A DNA stretch of 57,639 nucleotides. Source: Fibrobacter succinogenes. GTDB taxonomy: Bacteria > Fibrobacterota > Fibrobacteria > Fibrobacterales > Fibrobacteraceae. The translations under genes and the position numbers were made by a program. Shown here piece by piece: positions 45,566 to 54,121 of this stretch (positions are counted from its first letter, which is position 1; each line of letters opens with the position of its first letter). The notes below the pieces were generated by a model. That model made no database searches. It was not told the DNA's origin and worked only from the letters and a program-made list of their open reading frames with translations. The DNA lies in NCBI GenBank assembly GCA_902762795.1, contig CACWPM010000023.1, positions 1 through 57,639 of the forward strand, written 5' to 3'.

Positions 45566-46154
45566 GAGAATCCTCCGGACTAGCCTCTCTCTGTTTTGCG
45601 TAAAAACGTTTTCTTTTTTTAGATAAAAGGATTCCCATTATAATGATGCAAAAGATGATTGTGCAAGGAATAATAATAATAAGCGAAAGTATGTTATCTA
45701 TGTTTAGAGCAATTGCATAAAGTACGGAAAATAAAGCATCTATGAGGATTGCTAAGGTTACTGGAACAAGCAGAATCTGGGTGGCTTTTTCTCTGTTTAC
45801 GAAAAAGAGAAAATTGTAACAGTATATGCTTGATAACGATGACGCAAATATGATTGTGGAAAGAGCGAAAATCTCAAAAAAGATGACCGCAGCCCCAAAA
45901 TCATCATCGTTGACGATCGGTAACAAAAATAAGTAATGAGCGGCTCCAAATAATACTGTAGCTATCTTGAATCCTAACGCGGCTTTTTTGCATTGAATCC
46001 AAAAATTTTTATTCTGAGGAAGCCGAATCTCTTGCCTTTCTTTTTTTGTCATCCGTCGCACGATGAAAATGTGAATTGCGATTATGAACAATACCACCGG
46101 AGACGTTATCATTGCGAAAAATAAAACGGCACGTAAATCGCTACTTAAATACAT
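45552..46154 (-). CDS. Membrane protein of a four-gene tandem family (member 3)
   Basis: A 200-residue membrane protein. RRMTKKERQEIRLPQNKNFWIQC, KKAALGFKIATVLF and YCYNFLFFVNREKA match member 4 closely, so these two are the youngest pair. The upstream context TAGTCCAGAGGATT also resembles that of member 4 (TAGTCCGGAGGATT), which shows that the duplication included the ribosome binding site. The tail KKRKRFYAKQREASPEDSHDGI is soluble and charged. Function unknown. Confidence 0.8.
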   Translation of the reverse strand: MYLSSDLRAVLFFAMITSPVVLFIIAIHIFIVRRMTKKERQEIRLPQNKNFWIQCKKAALGFKIATVLFGAAHYLFLLPIVNDDDFGAAVIFFEIFALSTIIFASSLSSIYCYNFLFFVNREKATQILLVPVTLAILIDALFSVLYAIALNIDNILSLIIIIPCTIIFCIIIMGILLSKKRKRFYAKQREASPEDSHDGI

Positions 46155-46168
46155 AGAAATCCTCTGGA

Positions 46169-46747
46169 CTAGACGGTCTGTTTTGCGTTAAGATGCTTCC
46201 TTTTCAATAATAAGAAGATCGACATTATCGCCATGATAAGGTAAACGGAGTACGTCACTAATTTTATTTCTATTCCCGCATTGGTTATTTCGGTTGCCTT
46301 GGCGAACTCTTTTGCAGTATTGATAAAGGCATTTAATGCGATTATTGTTGGAATGAACGGGATAGTAAAAAGGAAAAAAGCTTTTGAATTGCTTGTCACG
46401 TAAAAAAGGAAATCGTAGTTGCGGATAGATCTGATTGAAAAAATTGGCAATAATAAAGCGCAAGGAATGACGATAACGAGAAATAACAATCCGTTAAAAA
46501 GTTTGGGCGTGTAGATGAATCCTATTATGATGCTTGATAATAAGGGCGTGAATGAAATTATTACTGATATAATCTTGAAAATTGATGCAGCTTCTTTGGA
46601 AACGGAAAACTTTGGCGACTCCATAAACATATTATTTTGTTCCTCTTTTTCGATTTCCTCCCGTTCGGTTGCGGTGATTCCTCGCATAAGAAGGTTCATG
46701 AAAAGAGAAAAAATAAACGAATAGAAGATTGCGGCTGAAAAATCCAT
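46169..46747 (-). CDS. Membrane protein of a four-gene tandem family (member 2)
   Basis: A 192-residue, more diverged family member. It keeps RGITATEREEIEKEEQNNMF, FSVSKEAASIFKI, NYDFLFYVTSNSKAFFLF and the C-terminal KRKHLNAKQ. It has about five hydrophobic segments and a weak ribosome binding site, and lies 10 bp from member 1 upstream. Function unknown. Confidence 0.78.
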   Translation of the reverse strand: MDFSAAIFYSFIFSLFMNLLMRGITATEREEIEKEEQNNMFMESPKFSVSKEAASIFKIISVIISFTPLLSSIIIGFIYTPKLFNGLLFLVIVIPCALLLPIFSIRSIRNYDFLFYVTSNSKAFFLFTIPFIPTIIALNAFINTAKEFAKATEITNAGIEIKLVTYSVYLIMAIMSIFLLLKRKHLNAKQTV

Positions 46748-46757
46748 TAGCTATTTA

Positions 46758-47285
46758 TTAGGTGTTTTGCTTTGCGTTAAACTGCTTCCTTTTAAAATAC
46801 AAAATATATGCCATCACGGCCAAAATAATTACGTAAGGAATTATGAGAAAAACTCCGATAAATCCACCGCCTACTAGAGTCAAAAAGGTTCCTATCAAGA
46901 AAATGGGAATGAATGGAATAAATAGAATATAAAAGACTTTCGTTTTGTTTGTAGTGCTGAAAAGGTAATTGTAACTGGGGATGCAGCAAAGTGATGAAAT
47001 GAGTATTTCTATAGATAAAAAAATGAAGAATACAAGAAGGTCGTCTGCGCTAGAGTGTGTTGGCTTGTCGAATAGAAATGGGAAGAGCAATAGCAGGGGG
47101 GGGGAGACGGATGTGATTGCGGCAATCTTGAAGCCTTTGGCTGCTTTTTGAAATTGAACAAGCAAATTCTGATTTTGCTCTAGCATGAATGTTTGTCGTT
47201 CTTTTTTTGTTATTAACCATGCAAACCCGAATGTAATGATGGACATTGCAAAAAAGAATAATAAGGCAATGATTATAATTTCCAT
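46758..47285 (-). CDS. Membrane protein of a four-gene tandem family (member 1) with C9 tract
   Basis: A 175-residue membrane protein, first gene of the set. Family marks: WLITKKERQTFMLEQNQNLLV, KAAKGFKIAAI, YNYLFSTTNKTKVFYILF and FKRKQFNAKQ. A strong AGGAGG precedes the ATG at 47285. Nine consecutive C (minus strand; 47096-47104) fall in the codons for SPPL of the second hydrophobic segment. Gain or loss of one C would truncate the protein, and homologous positions in the other three have no such tract. Function unknown. Confidence 0.8.
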   Translation of the reverse strand: MEIIIIALLFFFAMSIITFGFAWLITKKERQTFMLEQNQNLLVQFQKAAKGFKIAAITSVSPPLLLLFPFLFDKPTHSSADDLLVFFIFLSIEILISSLCCIPSYNYLFSTTNKTKVFYILFIPFIPIFLIGTFLTLVGGGFIGVFLIIPYVIILAVMAYILYFKRKQFNAKQNT

Positions 47286-47347
47286 GGGACTCCTCCTTTT
47301 AAAAAATAAATATCTTTTTGGTTGAAATGTTTAATTTGGAGGTACTT

Positions 47348-48244
47348 ATGTCCCATTCCTTGAAATTTACTCTTGCTGTGTCGGCGGTATTTGCCGCATC
47401 GGCGATGTTCTCTGCTTGCAACAAGCAGGAAGTCGCGCAGTCTAAAGCGCAAATTGCGCCGGTTGCCGAAGTGGCTCCACAGCAGTCCAAGTCTGTCGTG
47501 GTTTATTTCTCGCAGACGGGATCGACCAAAAAATTGGCTCAGGTTTTCAAGGAAGCACGCAATGCCGATGAATTTGAACTCCAGCTGGTGAAACCGTTCC
47601 CCTCGACTTATGACAGCACGATTGCCGAAGTCCGTACCGAACGCGAAAGCAAACAGTGGCCTGCTCTCGTGAATGCAAAACTCGACGTTGACAAGTACGA
47701 TACCGTGTTCCTCGGCTATCCGATTATGTTCGGAACGTTCACTCCGCCAATTTATACGTTCCTCGAAGCGAACGATTTGAACGGCAAAGTCGTTGTGCCG
47801 TTCTGCACATATGGCAGCGGCGGTCGCAAGGCTAGTGCTGCTGAACTCAAAACGCTTGAACCGAACGCCAACGTGACGCTTGCTTATGGGATTTCTAACA
47901 AGCGAATCAACGCCGAAGGCGGTGTAGAGACGGCCAAGGCCGAAGTCGCCGCGTTCTTTGCGAACCTTGAAACTGGCAAGACCGAAGAAATGCTGATGGG
48001 CGGTTTTTCGGAACAGCGCCCGCTTACGGCTGAAGACTCTGCTGCATTCGCCGAAGCGACGAAGGATTATGCCTACTTGGGCTTGAAGCCGCTCAGCGTT
48101 TCGTCGCAGGTGGTGGCTGGCATGAACTACCTTTTTGTTTGCGAGATGAAGGCTTTTGGCGGCCCTGCGGTCCAGACGAACGTGAAAATTTTCAAGCCGC
48201 TCCCGGGACGCGGTGAAGCTGAACTTATCGGCGTGGAAAAGTAA
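47348..48244 (+). CDS. Flavodoxin-like lipoprotein with cystatin-like C-terminus
   Basis: A 298-residue protein. GGAGG fixes the ATG at 47348; the signal ends with lipobox FSAC. Residues ~48-205 form a flavodoxin-like domain: VVVYFSQTGSTKKLA (FMN phosphate loop), the FLGYPIMFGTFTPPIYTFLE block and VVPFCTYGSGG. Residues ~215-298 (AFAEATKDYAYLGLKPLSVSSQVVAGMNYLFVCEM) resemble a cystatin-like fold with the QVVAG hallmark. Flavodoxins are normally cytoplasmic; a lipid-anchored one suggests periplasmic flavin-linked redox. No partner gene is visible nearby. Confidence 0.75.
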   Translation: MSHSLKFTLAVSAVFAASAMFSACNKQEVAQSKAQIAPVAEVAPQQSKSVVVYFSQTGSTKKLAQVFKEARNADEFELQLVKPFPSTYDSTIAEVRTERESKQWPALVNAKLDVDKYDTVFLGYPIMFGTFTPPIYTFLEANDLNGKVVVPFCTYGSGGRKASAAELKTLEPNANVTLAYGISNKRINAEGGVETAKAEVAAFFANLETGKTEEMLMGGFSEQRPLTAEDSAAFAEATKDYAYLGLKPLSVSSQVVAGMNYLFVCEMKAFGGPAVQTNVKIFKPLPGRGEAELIGVEK

Positions 48245-48254
48245 AGTCGAAAAT

Positions 48255-48308
48255 AGATGGCGGTCATGGCGGACTAAGGTCACTGAGCTTGCCGAAGTGC
48301 CGCCATCT
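48255..48308 (+). repeat. Hairpin-forming intergenic repeat
   Basis: AGATGGCGG (48255-48263) and CCGCCATCT (48300-48308) form inverted ends around GGTCACTGAGCTTGCCGAAG, a sequence of the dispersed-repeat type. There is no T-run, so it is a poor terminator. Confidence 0.55.
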
Positions 48309-48325
48309 CCCTTAAAAACTTGAAT

Positions 48326-48913
48326 ATGAATTATCTATCATCCGCTCTTGTAATAGCACTTGTCGCTTCCAGCGCTTCTCTTGCTGCGCCTAAAGCGAAG
48401 AAAAATGAAATCAAGGACGCCCGCGACGAGCAGAAATACCGCACTGTTGTTATTGATGGCCGCACATGGATGGCAGACAACTTAAATTACAAAATGGCCG
48501 GTAGCACCTGCTATAGGGAAGACGAAGATAATTGCATGGTCTACGGTCGTCTTTACACATGGGAGGCTGCACAAAATGCGTGCCCCACCGGGTTCCATTT
48601 ACCGACAAACAAAGAATTTGAAAGTCTCTGGAAAGCTGCTGGCGGCGATTTCAATGCCGGTTATTTGATCAAGGCGAATTATGGCTGGTCTGGTGAAACG
48701 AACGGCAACGATACTCTTAAGTTTAGCGCCATGCCTGCGGGCAACATGTTCGATGACGGTACTTACGGCAACGAAAATAAATTCGCGTTTTTCTGGAGTT
48801 CAAACGTTGAAGGCGATAAAGCCTCGGTTTGGTATCTGACATCGAAATCTATGGGTTTCAGCTACATGATGAAACCGAAGAACTTTGGATTTTCAGTCAG
48901 GTGCGTACAGTAA
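48326..48913 (+). CDS. FISUMP-domain protein (Fibrobacter major paralogous domain)
   Basis: A 195-residue secreted protein. MNYLSSALVIALVASSASLA is a signal peptide; the cleavage site is near AAPKAKK. The rest is one FISUMP domain: TVVIDGRTWMADNLNYK, YGRLYTWEAAQNACPTGFHLP, FSAMPAGN and FFWSSN, ending GFSVRCVQ. Fibrobacter genomes carry many copies of this domain on surface and secreted proteins; its function is unknown. The frame is open to 48320 (TTG), but ATG at 48326 is the likelier start. Confidence 0.88.
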   Translation: MNYLSSALVIALVASSASLAAPKAKKNEIKDARDEQKYRTVVIDGRTWMADNLNYKMAGSTCYREDEDNCMVYGRLYTWEAAQNACPTGFHLPTNKEFESLWKAAGGDFNAGYLIKANYGWSGETNGNDTLKFSAMPAGNMFDDGTYGNENKFAFFWSSNVEGDKASVWYLTSKSMGFSYMMKPKNFGFSVRCVQ

Positions 48914-48944
48914 AATCAGTTGCTCCCTTCTATAAAATTAAAAA

Positions 48945-48982
48945 CCGCGGCCCTAGAATTTCGTCTAAAGGGTCGCGGCATT
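48945..48982. terminator. Terminator between FISUMP and xylanase genes
   Basis: CCGCGGCCCT (48945-48954) pairs with AGGGTCGCGG (48969-48978) with one wobble. T and A runs flank it, so it may serve both converging genes. Confidence 0.7.
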
Positions 48983-49033
48983 TTCATTTACGGCGCGCAT
49001 CTCGGAACCTATTCCGTTGCGCTTTGGCTTTTT

Positions 49034-50467
49034 TTACTTTATGTTCACCCGCTGTACGGTCTTCGCGCTTCCGGCTGTGATGCGGACAACGTAGTATCCT
49101 TCAGAAATGTTCTTCAAGTCGACCATTCCGTTTTCGCTTTGGGTGCTGAACACGGGGCGTCCCTGCATGTCGAACAAATCGACCTTTGCGGTGGTCTTCA
49201 GTCCGAGACCCGTTACGAACAGCGTGCGACCTGCAACGTATGCAGATACCGTTGCCCTGCTTGCGATCTTTGCAATGGCTTCTGTCGTATCCTTTTTAGT
49301 TGTATCCTTGACCGTTGTGTCTTTTTTAGTCGTATCTTTTACGGTCGTGTCCTTTGCGGTGGTGTCTTTCTTTGTCGTATCCTGTGGCGGTTCGAAATTC
49401 TGGAGTCTCACCAAAATGCTATCGAAAGCGGGCTTCGGTTTTAGATTGTCGTCATAGATAAGGCCTTTTTGCCGGTTCAGGCCGCTTAGCCAGCTCCATT
49501 TGTCGGATACGCCCCAAATCAGGTACGTGTCCGCATTCGGTTCTTCGAGAATAATGTCAAGGTATTGACGGAATGTTTCCCCTTGACGTTCAAGGTCTTT
49601 CTTGCTGACGTTCACGCCGCTCTTGAATCCGATATCGAGTTCGGTGATTTTCAGCTTGACGTTAAGCTTTGCAAGTTCCTTGGCAAGGGAGCGGAGGCTG
49701 TCCGGCGAACCGATAAAGTGCTTGTCGGTGGTGGTGTCTTCCACGTGCGTCTGGGAACCCACGCAATGGATAGGAATGCCGTTCTTGACCCAGCGTTTCA
49801 CCTGTTCCAGCAAAAAGCCCGCCTTGGCTTTCGAGTTGATTCCTTGTTCGAGGTTGTAGTCGTTGTAGCACAGTTCTGCATCAGGGTCAACGGCGTGCGT
49901 CCACACGAATGCGGAGTCGATGAATTCAGGGCCGATACCCTGGTACCAGACGGATTGGGAACGCCACATCGGTTCGTTATTGCTGATGGCTTCGTTCACC
50001 ACGTCCCATTCGGCGACTTTGCCCTTCCAGTGGCTGACCACGTTTTGGATGTGGTTCTTGAGCACCTTGAGCAGTTTCTGCTTGTCGTTCCTGTAGTTGT
50101 TCACCCAGCCCGGAACTTGGCTGTGCCAGGCGAGAGCGTGGCCGCGAACGCGCATGCCATTTTGCTGAGCGTACTTGACCATCTTGTCGCCGTTGCCGTA
50201 GCTGAATCTTCCTTCTTGCGGCTCGGTTGCGTCGAACTTCATTTCGTTTTCGGCAACGACAATGTTGAACTGGGCTTTGTGAATCTGTTCGTAATTGGCA
50301 GGAAGGCCGCCACTGAACCACTGCGAGTTCAGAATGGCGCCGATGTAGATTCCGTTTTTTTCTGCAAGGGACCTAAGGGTTTCGTCTGCGGCAAAGGCGT
50401 TAGAAATGCCTGCGCCTAAGAGGGCTGTTCCGAGAACAACCCCCATAATGGGATTTTTGAATCTCAT
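49034..50467 (-). CDS. Secreted GH10 endo-beta-1,4-xylanase
   Basis: A 477-residue xylanase. The ATG at 50467 (AAAGGAG upstream) gives a signal peptide ending NAFAAD. The GH10 barrel covers ~28-365: HALAWHSQVPGW, acid/base Glu in WDVVNEAI (~156), GSQTHVED, nucleophile in ITELDIG (~276), and WGVSDKWSW. A linker of seven DTT-containing repeats (DTTKKDTTVKDTT…, ~370-405) follows. The C-terminal ~75 residues (VDLFDMQGRPVFST…GYYVVRITAG…VQRVNIK) look like a type IX secretion type-A sorting-like domain or the Fibrobacter basic terminal domain. It degrades xylan outside the cell. Confidence 0.93.
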   Translation of the reverse strand: MRFKNPIMGVVLGTALLGAGISNAFAADETLRSLAEKNGIYIGAILNSQWFSGGLPANYEQIHKAQFNIVVAENEMKFDATEPQEGRFSYGNGDKMVKYAQQNGMRVRGHALAWHSQVPGWVNNYRNDKQKLLKVLKNHIQNVVSHWKGKVAEWDVVNEAISNNEPMWRSQSVWYQGIGPEFIDSAFVWTHAVDPDAELCYNDYNLEQGINSKAKAGFLLEQVKRWVKNGIPIHCVGSQTHVEDTTTDKHFIGSPDSLRSLAKELAKLNVKLKITELDIGFKSGVNVSKKDLERQGETFRQYLDIILEEPNADTYLIWGVSDKWSWLSGLNRQKGLIYDDNLKPKPAFDSILVRLQNFEPPQDTTKKDTTAKDTTVKDTTKKDTTVKDTTKKDTTEAIAKIASRATVSAYVAGRTLFVTGLGLKTTAKVDLFDMQGRPVFSTQSENGMVDLKNISEGYYVVRITAGSAKTVQRVNIK

Positions 50468-50929
50468 TGTTCGCTCCTTTATAGTTGTTTTAAGTAAAAT
50501 AAGCACAAACAAGAGTTGTCCGTTATGGACCTTTTTAAAATGTGTTGTAATAGTTTAAATGCATTTTTTTAAGAAAAAATTGTCGTTTTTTGCTTAAATT
50601 GGGCGTTTTCTCTAAAAGAAAACTGTGACTTTTATCGTCATTGTATGATTGTATACTTTTTTTTGCGTTTGCCTGGATGCTCTATTTGGTAGAAATTTAA
50701 GGGATGAAACTTTCGGGATTTGTGTGGATTCATGCAACTAGAGCTAAGTCATTGTCTTCCCCTAATGAATTATTTGAACGAATAATTAATTTTTTTTGAG
50801 TTTCTTTGTTTATTATATGTAAACTTTATTTATAAATATTTTTTGTATAAAAACTGTTATTCGAAAAATTTTTTTTTATCTTGTACAGCACTTACAAGAA
50901 CCTACTCTGAAGTAGGGAAGGAGAAAAAA
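50468..50929. other. Divergent intergenic region between xylanase and subtilase-like genes
   Basis: No gene seen. AT-rich, carrying both promoters. GTTTTCT-CTAAA-AGAAAAC (50605-50623) is a perfect 7-bp inverted repeat near the centre and may be a regulator site. A further T-rich stretch (50780-50880) precedes the Shine-Dalgarno GGAAGGAG at 50916-50923. Confidence 0.4.
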
Positions 50930-52666
50930 ATGAATAAAATACCATTTGTTTTATTGACAACTGGATTGTCGGTTTGGGCTGGAACTTCGCAATTCGATGC
51001 GAAGGGACGTAGCCTTGGAAAAGAACAAACGAAAAACCCAGGTATTGTGGCTTATGACAAAGCTAGTGCGGTGGTTTCTGAAATGAAAGACGCTGTAAGA
51101 TCTCCAATTTCTTTGTCGAAAACTTACGTGCCTCTTTCTGTTAAAAAAACTTCGGGTTCTTACGTATCGAATACGAATACCTATACTTTTAATGAAGGTA
51201 AAAAAAGTGAAAATGAATATTTAAAATTGGTGGATGCGTTTGAAAAGGCCGACAATCCAAGACTCCGGTTCATACCAATGAATAATTTTGATAACACTGG
51301 CGATCTGAAAAATAATGCTGCCGATTATCCAAGCAATAATGGTGGCGAATGTGAAGTTCGTGATGCTCCGAATAACCAAGTGTATTATTCCTATTATACG
51401 AAGGCATTGAGGTCTATCGGATTGAATTATAATGAAGATACGAAGCATGTGGATTATCAAGGTAGCTATGCCAATGCTAATGGCAGTGGAATAAAAATTT
51501 TCAATGTCGTCGGAGATAAGCCGATTACTTTAAAAAACGGAAGCTGCAGAAATTCTGTTTCCCGTGTATATACGGGTGGCATCCAGCACTACTATGTAAA
51601 ACGTCTTATCAACGTTGTTTCCAAGAATGCGAATGTTTCTACCACAATGGATGAGGGCGATGCTAGAATTAGAGACAAATTTACCAATCATCCTCTTTCC
51701 CCTTACAGCCTGAACTTGTATATCGGTAATGTGATTTCGACATCTGCGGATGGTACGTTGTACAATGGCGAGGCCGCCGTTATTGATGACTATATTTATA
51801 ACAATCGAGTCATTGAATTTGTCCCTTATACAGCCGGTGGTGTAAAGACTGGTGCTGGAGCTTCTCTCAATGCCATCAGTGTGGCGCCGGTTAATTATGC
51901 ACGTCATACGATTGATAAGGTTATTCCTTCTCCTAAATTTATAGAAAATAATCAAGTCAATTCTCACTATGCGAAACCCGAAATTTACAACCTTTCCTAT
52001 GTCCTGGATGAAAATAATTCTGGTACAAAAAGAATCTTCCATGACAATATGGCTCATTTCATGGGAGTGCAGGATAGCTGGGGGGCCGCTTCTACAAGTG
52101 CGGCTATGACGGCAAACCTTCTTTCTGTGCGTCCGTTTTATAAATGGCATCCGGAAGTCGTGAAAGCTCTTTGGCTGACGGCAAATCAGAGAAGCCCTGT
52201 TTATAGAGTCGATACGCCTAATTTGTATCACGACTATACCAATCGCTGTGGAAAATCTAGTTGTACAAGTGTTATTGCAGATAAAAGAATTTCCACAATG
52301 ACTCAGCTGTTGACCAATAATGTTTCTCGATATTGGTATGGTAACAACCAAGATTTCTTTGTCAATGAAAAAATGAGTTTTAATGAAACTGTTGAAGCGG
52401 GGAAAATGTACAATGTCGCTATCGCCTGGCTTGTTCGTGGCGATTACGCTTTGACTGAACGTAATATTTCTTCTAATTTCACTTTTAAAATTCTCAACGC
52501 AAGTAACAATAAGACGATCTTTTCTTCGCAAACGAATCTTGCCACGTATAGGTATGGAGAATTCACGGTTCCCGAAGGCGTGAAGGAAATCAAGGTCGAA
52601 ATCACGCGTACAAGGAATAAAGGCGACCGCATTATTCTTGGATACAACTTGCACAAGGTCTATTGA
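50930..52666 (+). CDS. Secreted subtilase-like protein of uncertain activity
   Basis: A 578-residue protein. GGAAGGAG lies 6 nt before the ATG at 50930; MNKIPFVLLTTGLSVWAG is a signal peptide. Late in the chain GAASTSAAMTANLLSVRPFYKWHPEVVKALW follows the pattern of the serine block of S8 peptidases (GTSxAAP…L…P…VKALL). GSGIKIFNVVGDK aligns with the usual Asp block but has no Asp-Thr-Gly, and I cannot find a normal His block. It may be a diverged or inactive S8-like protein. A beta-rich C-terminal domain (~480-578) ends in ILGYNLHKVY. Monocistronic, with a terminator. Confidence 0.55.
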   Translation: MNKIPFVLLTTGLSVWAGTSQFDAKGRSLGKEQTKNPGIVAYDKASAVVSEMKDAVRSPISLSKTYVPLSVKKTSGSYVSNTNTYTFNEGKKSENEYLKLVDAFEKADNPRLRFIPMNNFDNTGDLKNNAADYPSNNGGECEVRDAPNNQVYYSYYTKALRSIGLNYNEDTKHVDYQGSYANANGSGIKIFNVVGDKPITLKNGSCRNSVSRVYTGGIQHYYVKRLINVVSKNANVSTTMDEGDARIRDKFTNHPLSPYSLNLYIGNVISTSADGTLYNGEAAVIDDYIYNNRVIEFVPYTAGGVKTGAGASLNAISVAPVNYARHTIDKVIPSPKFIENNQVNSHYAKPEIYNLSYVLDENNSGTKRIFHDNMAHFMGVQDSWGAASTSAAMTANLLSVRPFYKWHPEVVKALWLTANQRSPVYRVDTPNLYHDYTNRCGKSSCTSVIADKRISTMTQLLTNNVSRYWYGNNQDFFVNEKMSFNETVEAGKMYNVAIAWLVRGDYALTERNISSNFTFKILNASNNKTIFSSQTNLATYRYGEFTVPEGVKEIKVEITRTRNKGDRIILGYNLHKVY

Positions 52667-52690
52667 TAGGATAAGTTAAAAAAATAAAAA

Positions 52691-52718
52691 GACAGCCCAA
52701 TTTTGGGCTGTCTCTTTT
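52691..52718. terminator. Bidirectional terminator of subtilase-like and TraB genes
   Basis: GACAGCCCAA (52691-52700) pairs with TTGGGCTGTC (52703-52712), then TCTTTT; A-rich on the left. Confidence 0.85.
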
Positions 52719-52757
52719 GTATGAACAAGTTTTTTTATATAAAATAATTGAACTGAA

Positions 52758-53975
52758 TTAAAATGCTTGGTAAATCTTGAGGATTGCGAGAATCTTGCCG
52801 ATGATGGCTGGAATTCCAGGACAAAGGAAACAAAGAATCACGCGTGTCACGCGGTTCTTCCACCAGCGCTTGATCTGCCATATGTCGTCTGTCAAGGTTT
52901 CCATTTCTGACACGCGAGGCGGTCTCACGTAGACTTGCGTGAGTGCCGTGAAAAAGCCAACGCCAATGAGCGGGGTAAGCCCCGTAAACGGAGCCATGAC
53001 CAGTGCCACCAGTATGGTCAGCGGATGACCGCCTGCGATAATTGCACCAAGCATTGCTCCACCACCAGTCAGCATTGCCCATTGGAGGCTCAACTGTCCG
53101 GCCTTTTCGATACCTGCAAAGTAACCGACAAGAACGATGCTTGCGATAATGGCAAGCGTAATGGACCAACCGAGAATTTTCCAGACGGCGGTCCCTTTCG
53201 GGATTACGGAAATGGATTCTTCGCTTGGAAGTTCACGATCGTCTTCGATAATACTTGCGATGCCTCGCATGTGGCCTGCGCCTATAACAGCGACGACCTT
53301 GTCTCCAGGTGCGTTCTTGATTTTGCTCGCGAGGAATTGGTCGCGTTCGTCAATGAGCACCTGTTTTACTTCTGGAAATGTCTTGCCGAACTCCTGCATC
53401 ATGGAGTTGAGTGCGTCCTTTTCCTTGATTTTCTGGAGTTCTTCTTCGCTAATTTCGGTTTTGTCGAAAATGCTTGCGAAGAGTCCTCCCAGGAGACTGA
53501 ACTTGCGGTACCATGGAGTGCAGGCCCAGGTGCGCTTGAGCGTAATCTTGATGTCGCGGTCGGCGAGCACGATGGGGATGTTCTTTGCGTTTGCAACGTC
53601 CACTGCTTCCTTGAGTTCGGAACCAGGCTTGACGCCGGTCTGAGCTCCCATGCGTTTCTGATATGAACCTAGCACCAGGTTTGCGATGAGGGTTGCAAGC
53701 TGCTTTTTCTTGATGACATCTCTCAGGTCTGTATTTTTCCAACGGTTCGGGTCCTGGATGGACTTGAGACGGCCGTCATCGAGTTCCACGCAAACGGTGT
53801 CTGGGTTCTCCGCTTCGATGGTTTCGTGAACTAGATCCTTGGATACTTGAGAAATATGTGCGGTCCCGACGAGAATTATTTCCCTGTTATCCTTGGTGTG
53901 GATGCGGTAAACGTCGGATTTTTCTCCCCTTACGGGTTCCTTGATTTCTACAGGCTGAAAGTTTGTTTCATTCAT
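52758..53975 (-). CDS. TraB-family membrane protein
   Basis: A 405-residue protein of the TraB/PrgY family (related to enterococcal pheromone-shutdown protein and the Tiki fold). Motifs: VGTAHISQVS near the start, CVELDDGRLKSI, and VIGAGHMRGI at ~245, which contribute the conserved His and Glu thought to bind metal. The C-terminal third has about four membrane segments (ITLAIIASIVLVGYFAG, GAIIAGGHPLTILVALVMAPFTG). Family function in free-living bacteria is unclear; a membrane protease-like role is proposed. It starts 9 nt behind a TACATTAC element with no Shine-Dalgarno. Confidence 0.88.
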   Translation of the reverse strand: MNETNFQPVEIKEPVRGEKSDVYRIHTKDNREIILVGTAHISQVSKDLVHETIEAENPDTVCVELDDGRLKSIQDPNRWKNTDLRDVIKKKQLATLIANLVLGSYQKRMGAQTGVKPGSELKEAVDVANAKNIPIVLADRDIKITLKRTWACTPWYRKFSLLGGLFASIFDKTEISEEELQKIKEKDALNSMMQEFGKTFPEVKQVLIDERDQFLASKIKNAPGDKVVAVIGAGHMRGIASIIEDDRELPSEESISVIPKGTAVWKILGWSITLAIIASIVLVGYFAGIEKAGQLSLQWAMLTGGGAMLGAIIAGGHPLTILVALVMAPFTGLTPLIGVGFFTALTQVYVRPPRVSEMETLTDDIWQIKRWWKNRVTRVILCFLCPGIPAIIGKILAILKIYQAF

Positions 53976-53984
53976 ATGGTAGAG

Positions 53985-53992
53985 GTAATGTA
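53985..53992 (-). promoter_or_regulatory. TAnnTT promoter element of the TraB gene
   Basis: On the minus strand TACATTAC behind TTTTTC ends 9 nt before the ATG at 53975. Confidence 0.35.
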
Positions 53993-54121
53993 GAAAAAGA
54001 TGGGGGGATTATCCATAAGATGAAATTTTTGGGCTCATTTTATGGAAAAAACGGAACAACTTAAAATAAATGTGAGAAATTTGTGTATATTTTGATAGGA
54101 TTTTTTTCGGAGGAGTACCCC

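Noticed and set aside
47273-48283. Minus-strand frame of 336 codons
   Set aside because: Antisense to the flavodoxin-like lipoprotein, which has a signal peptide and ribosome binding site.
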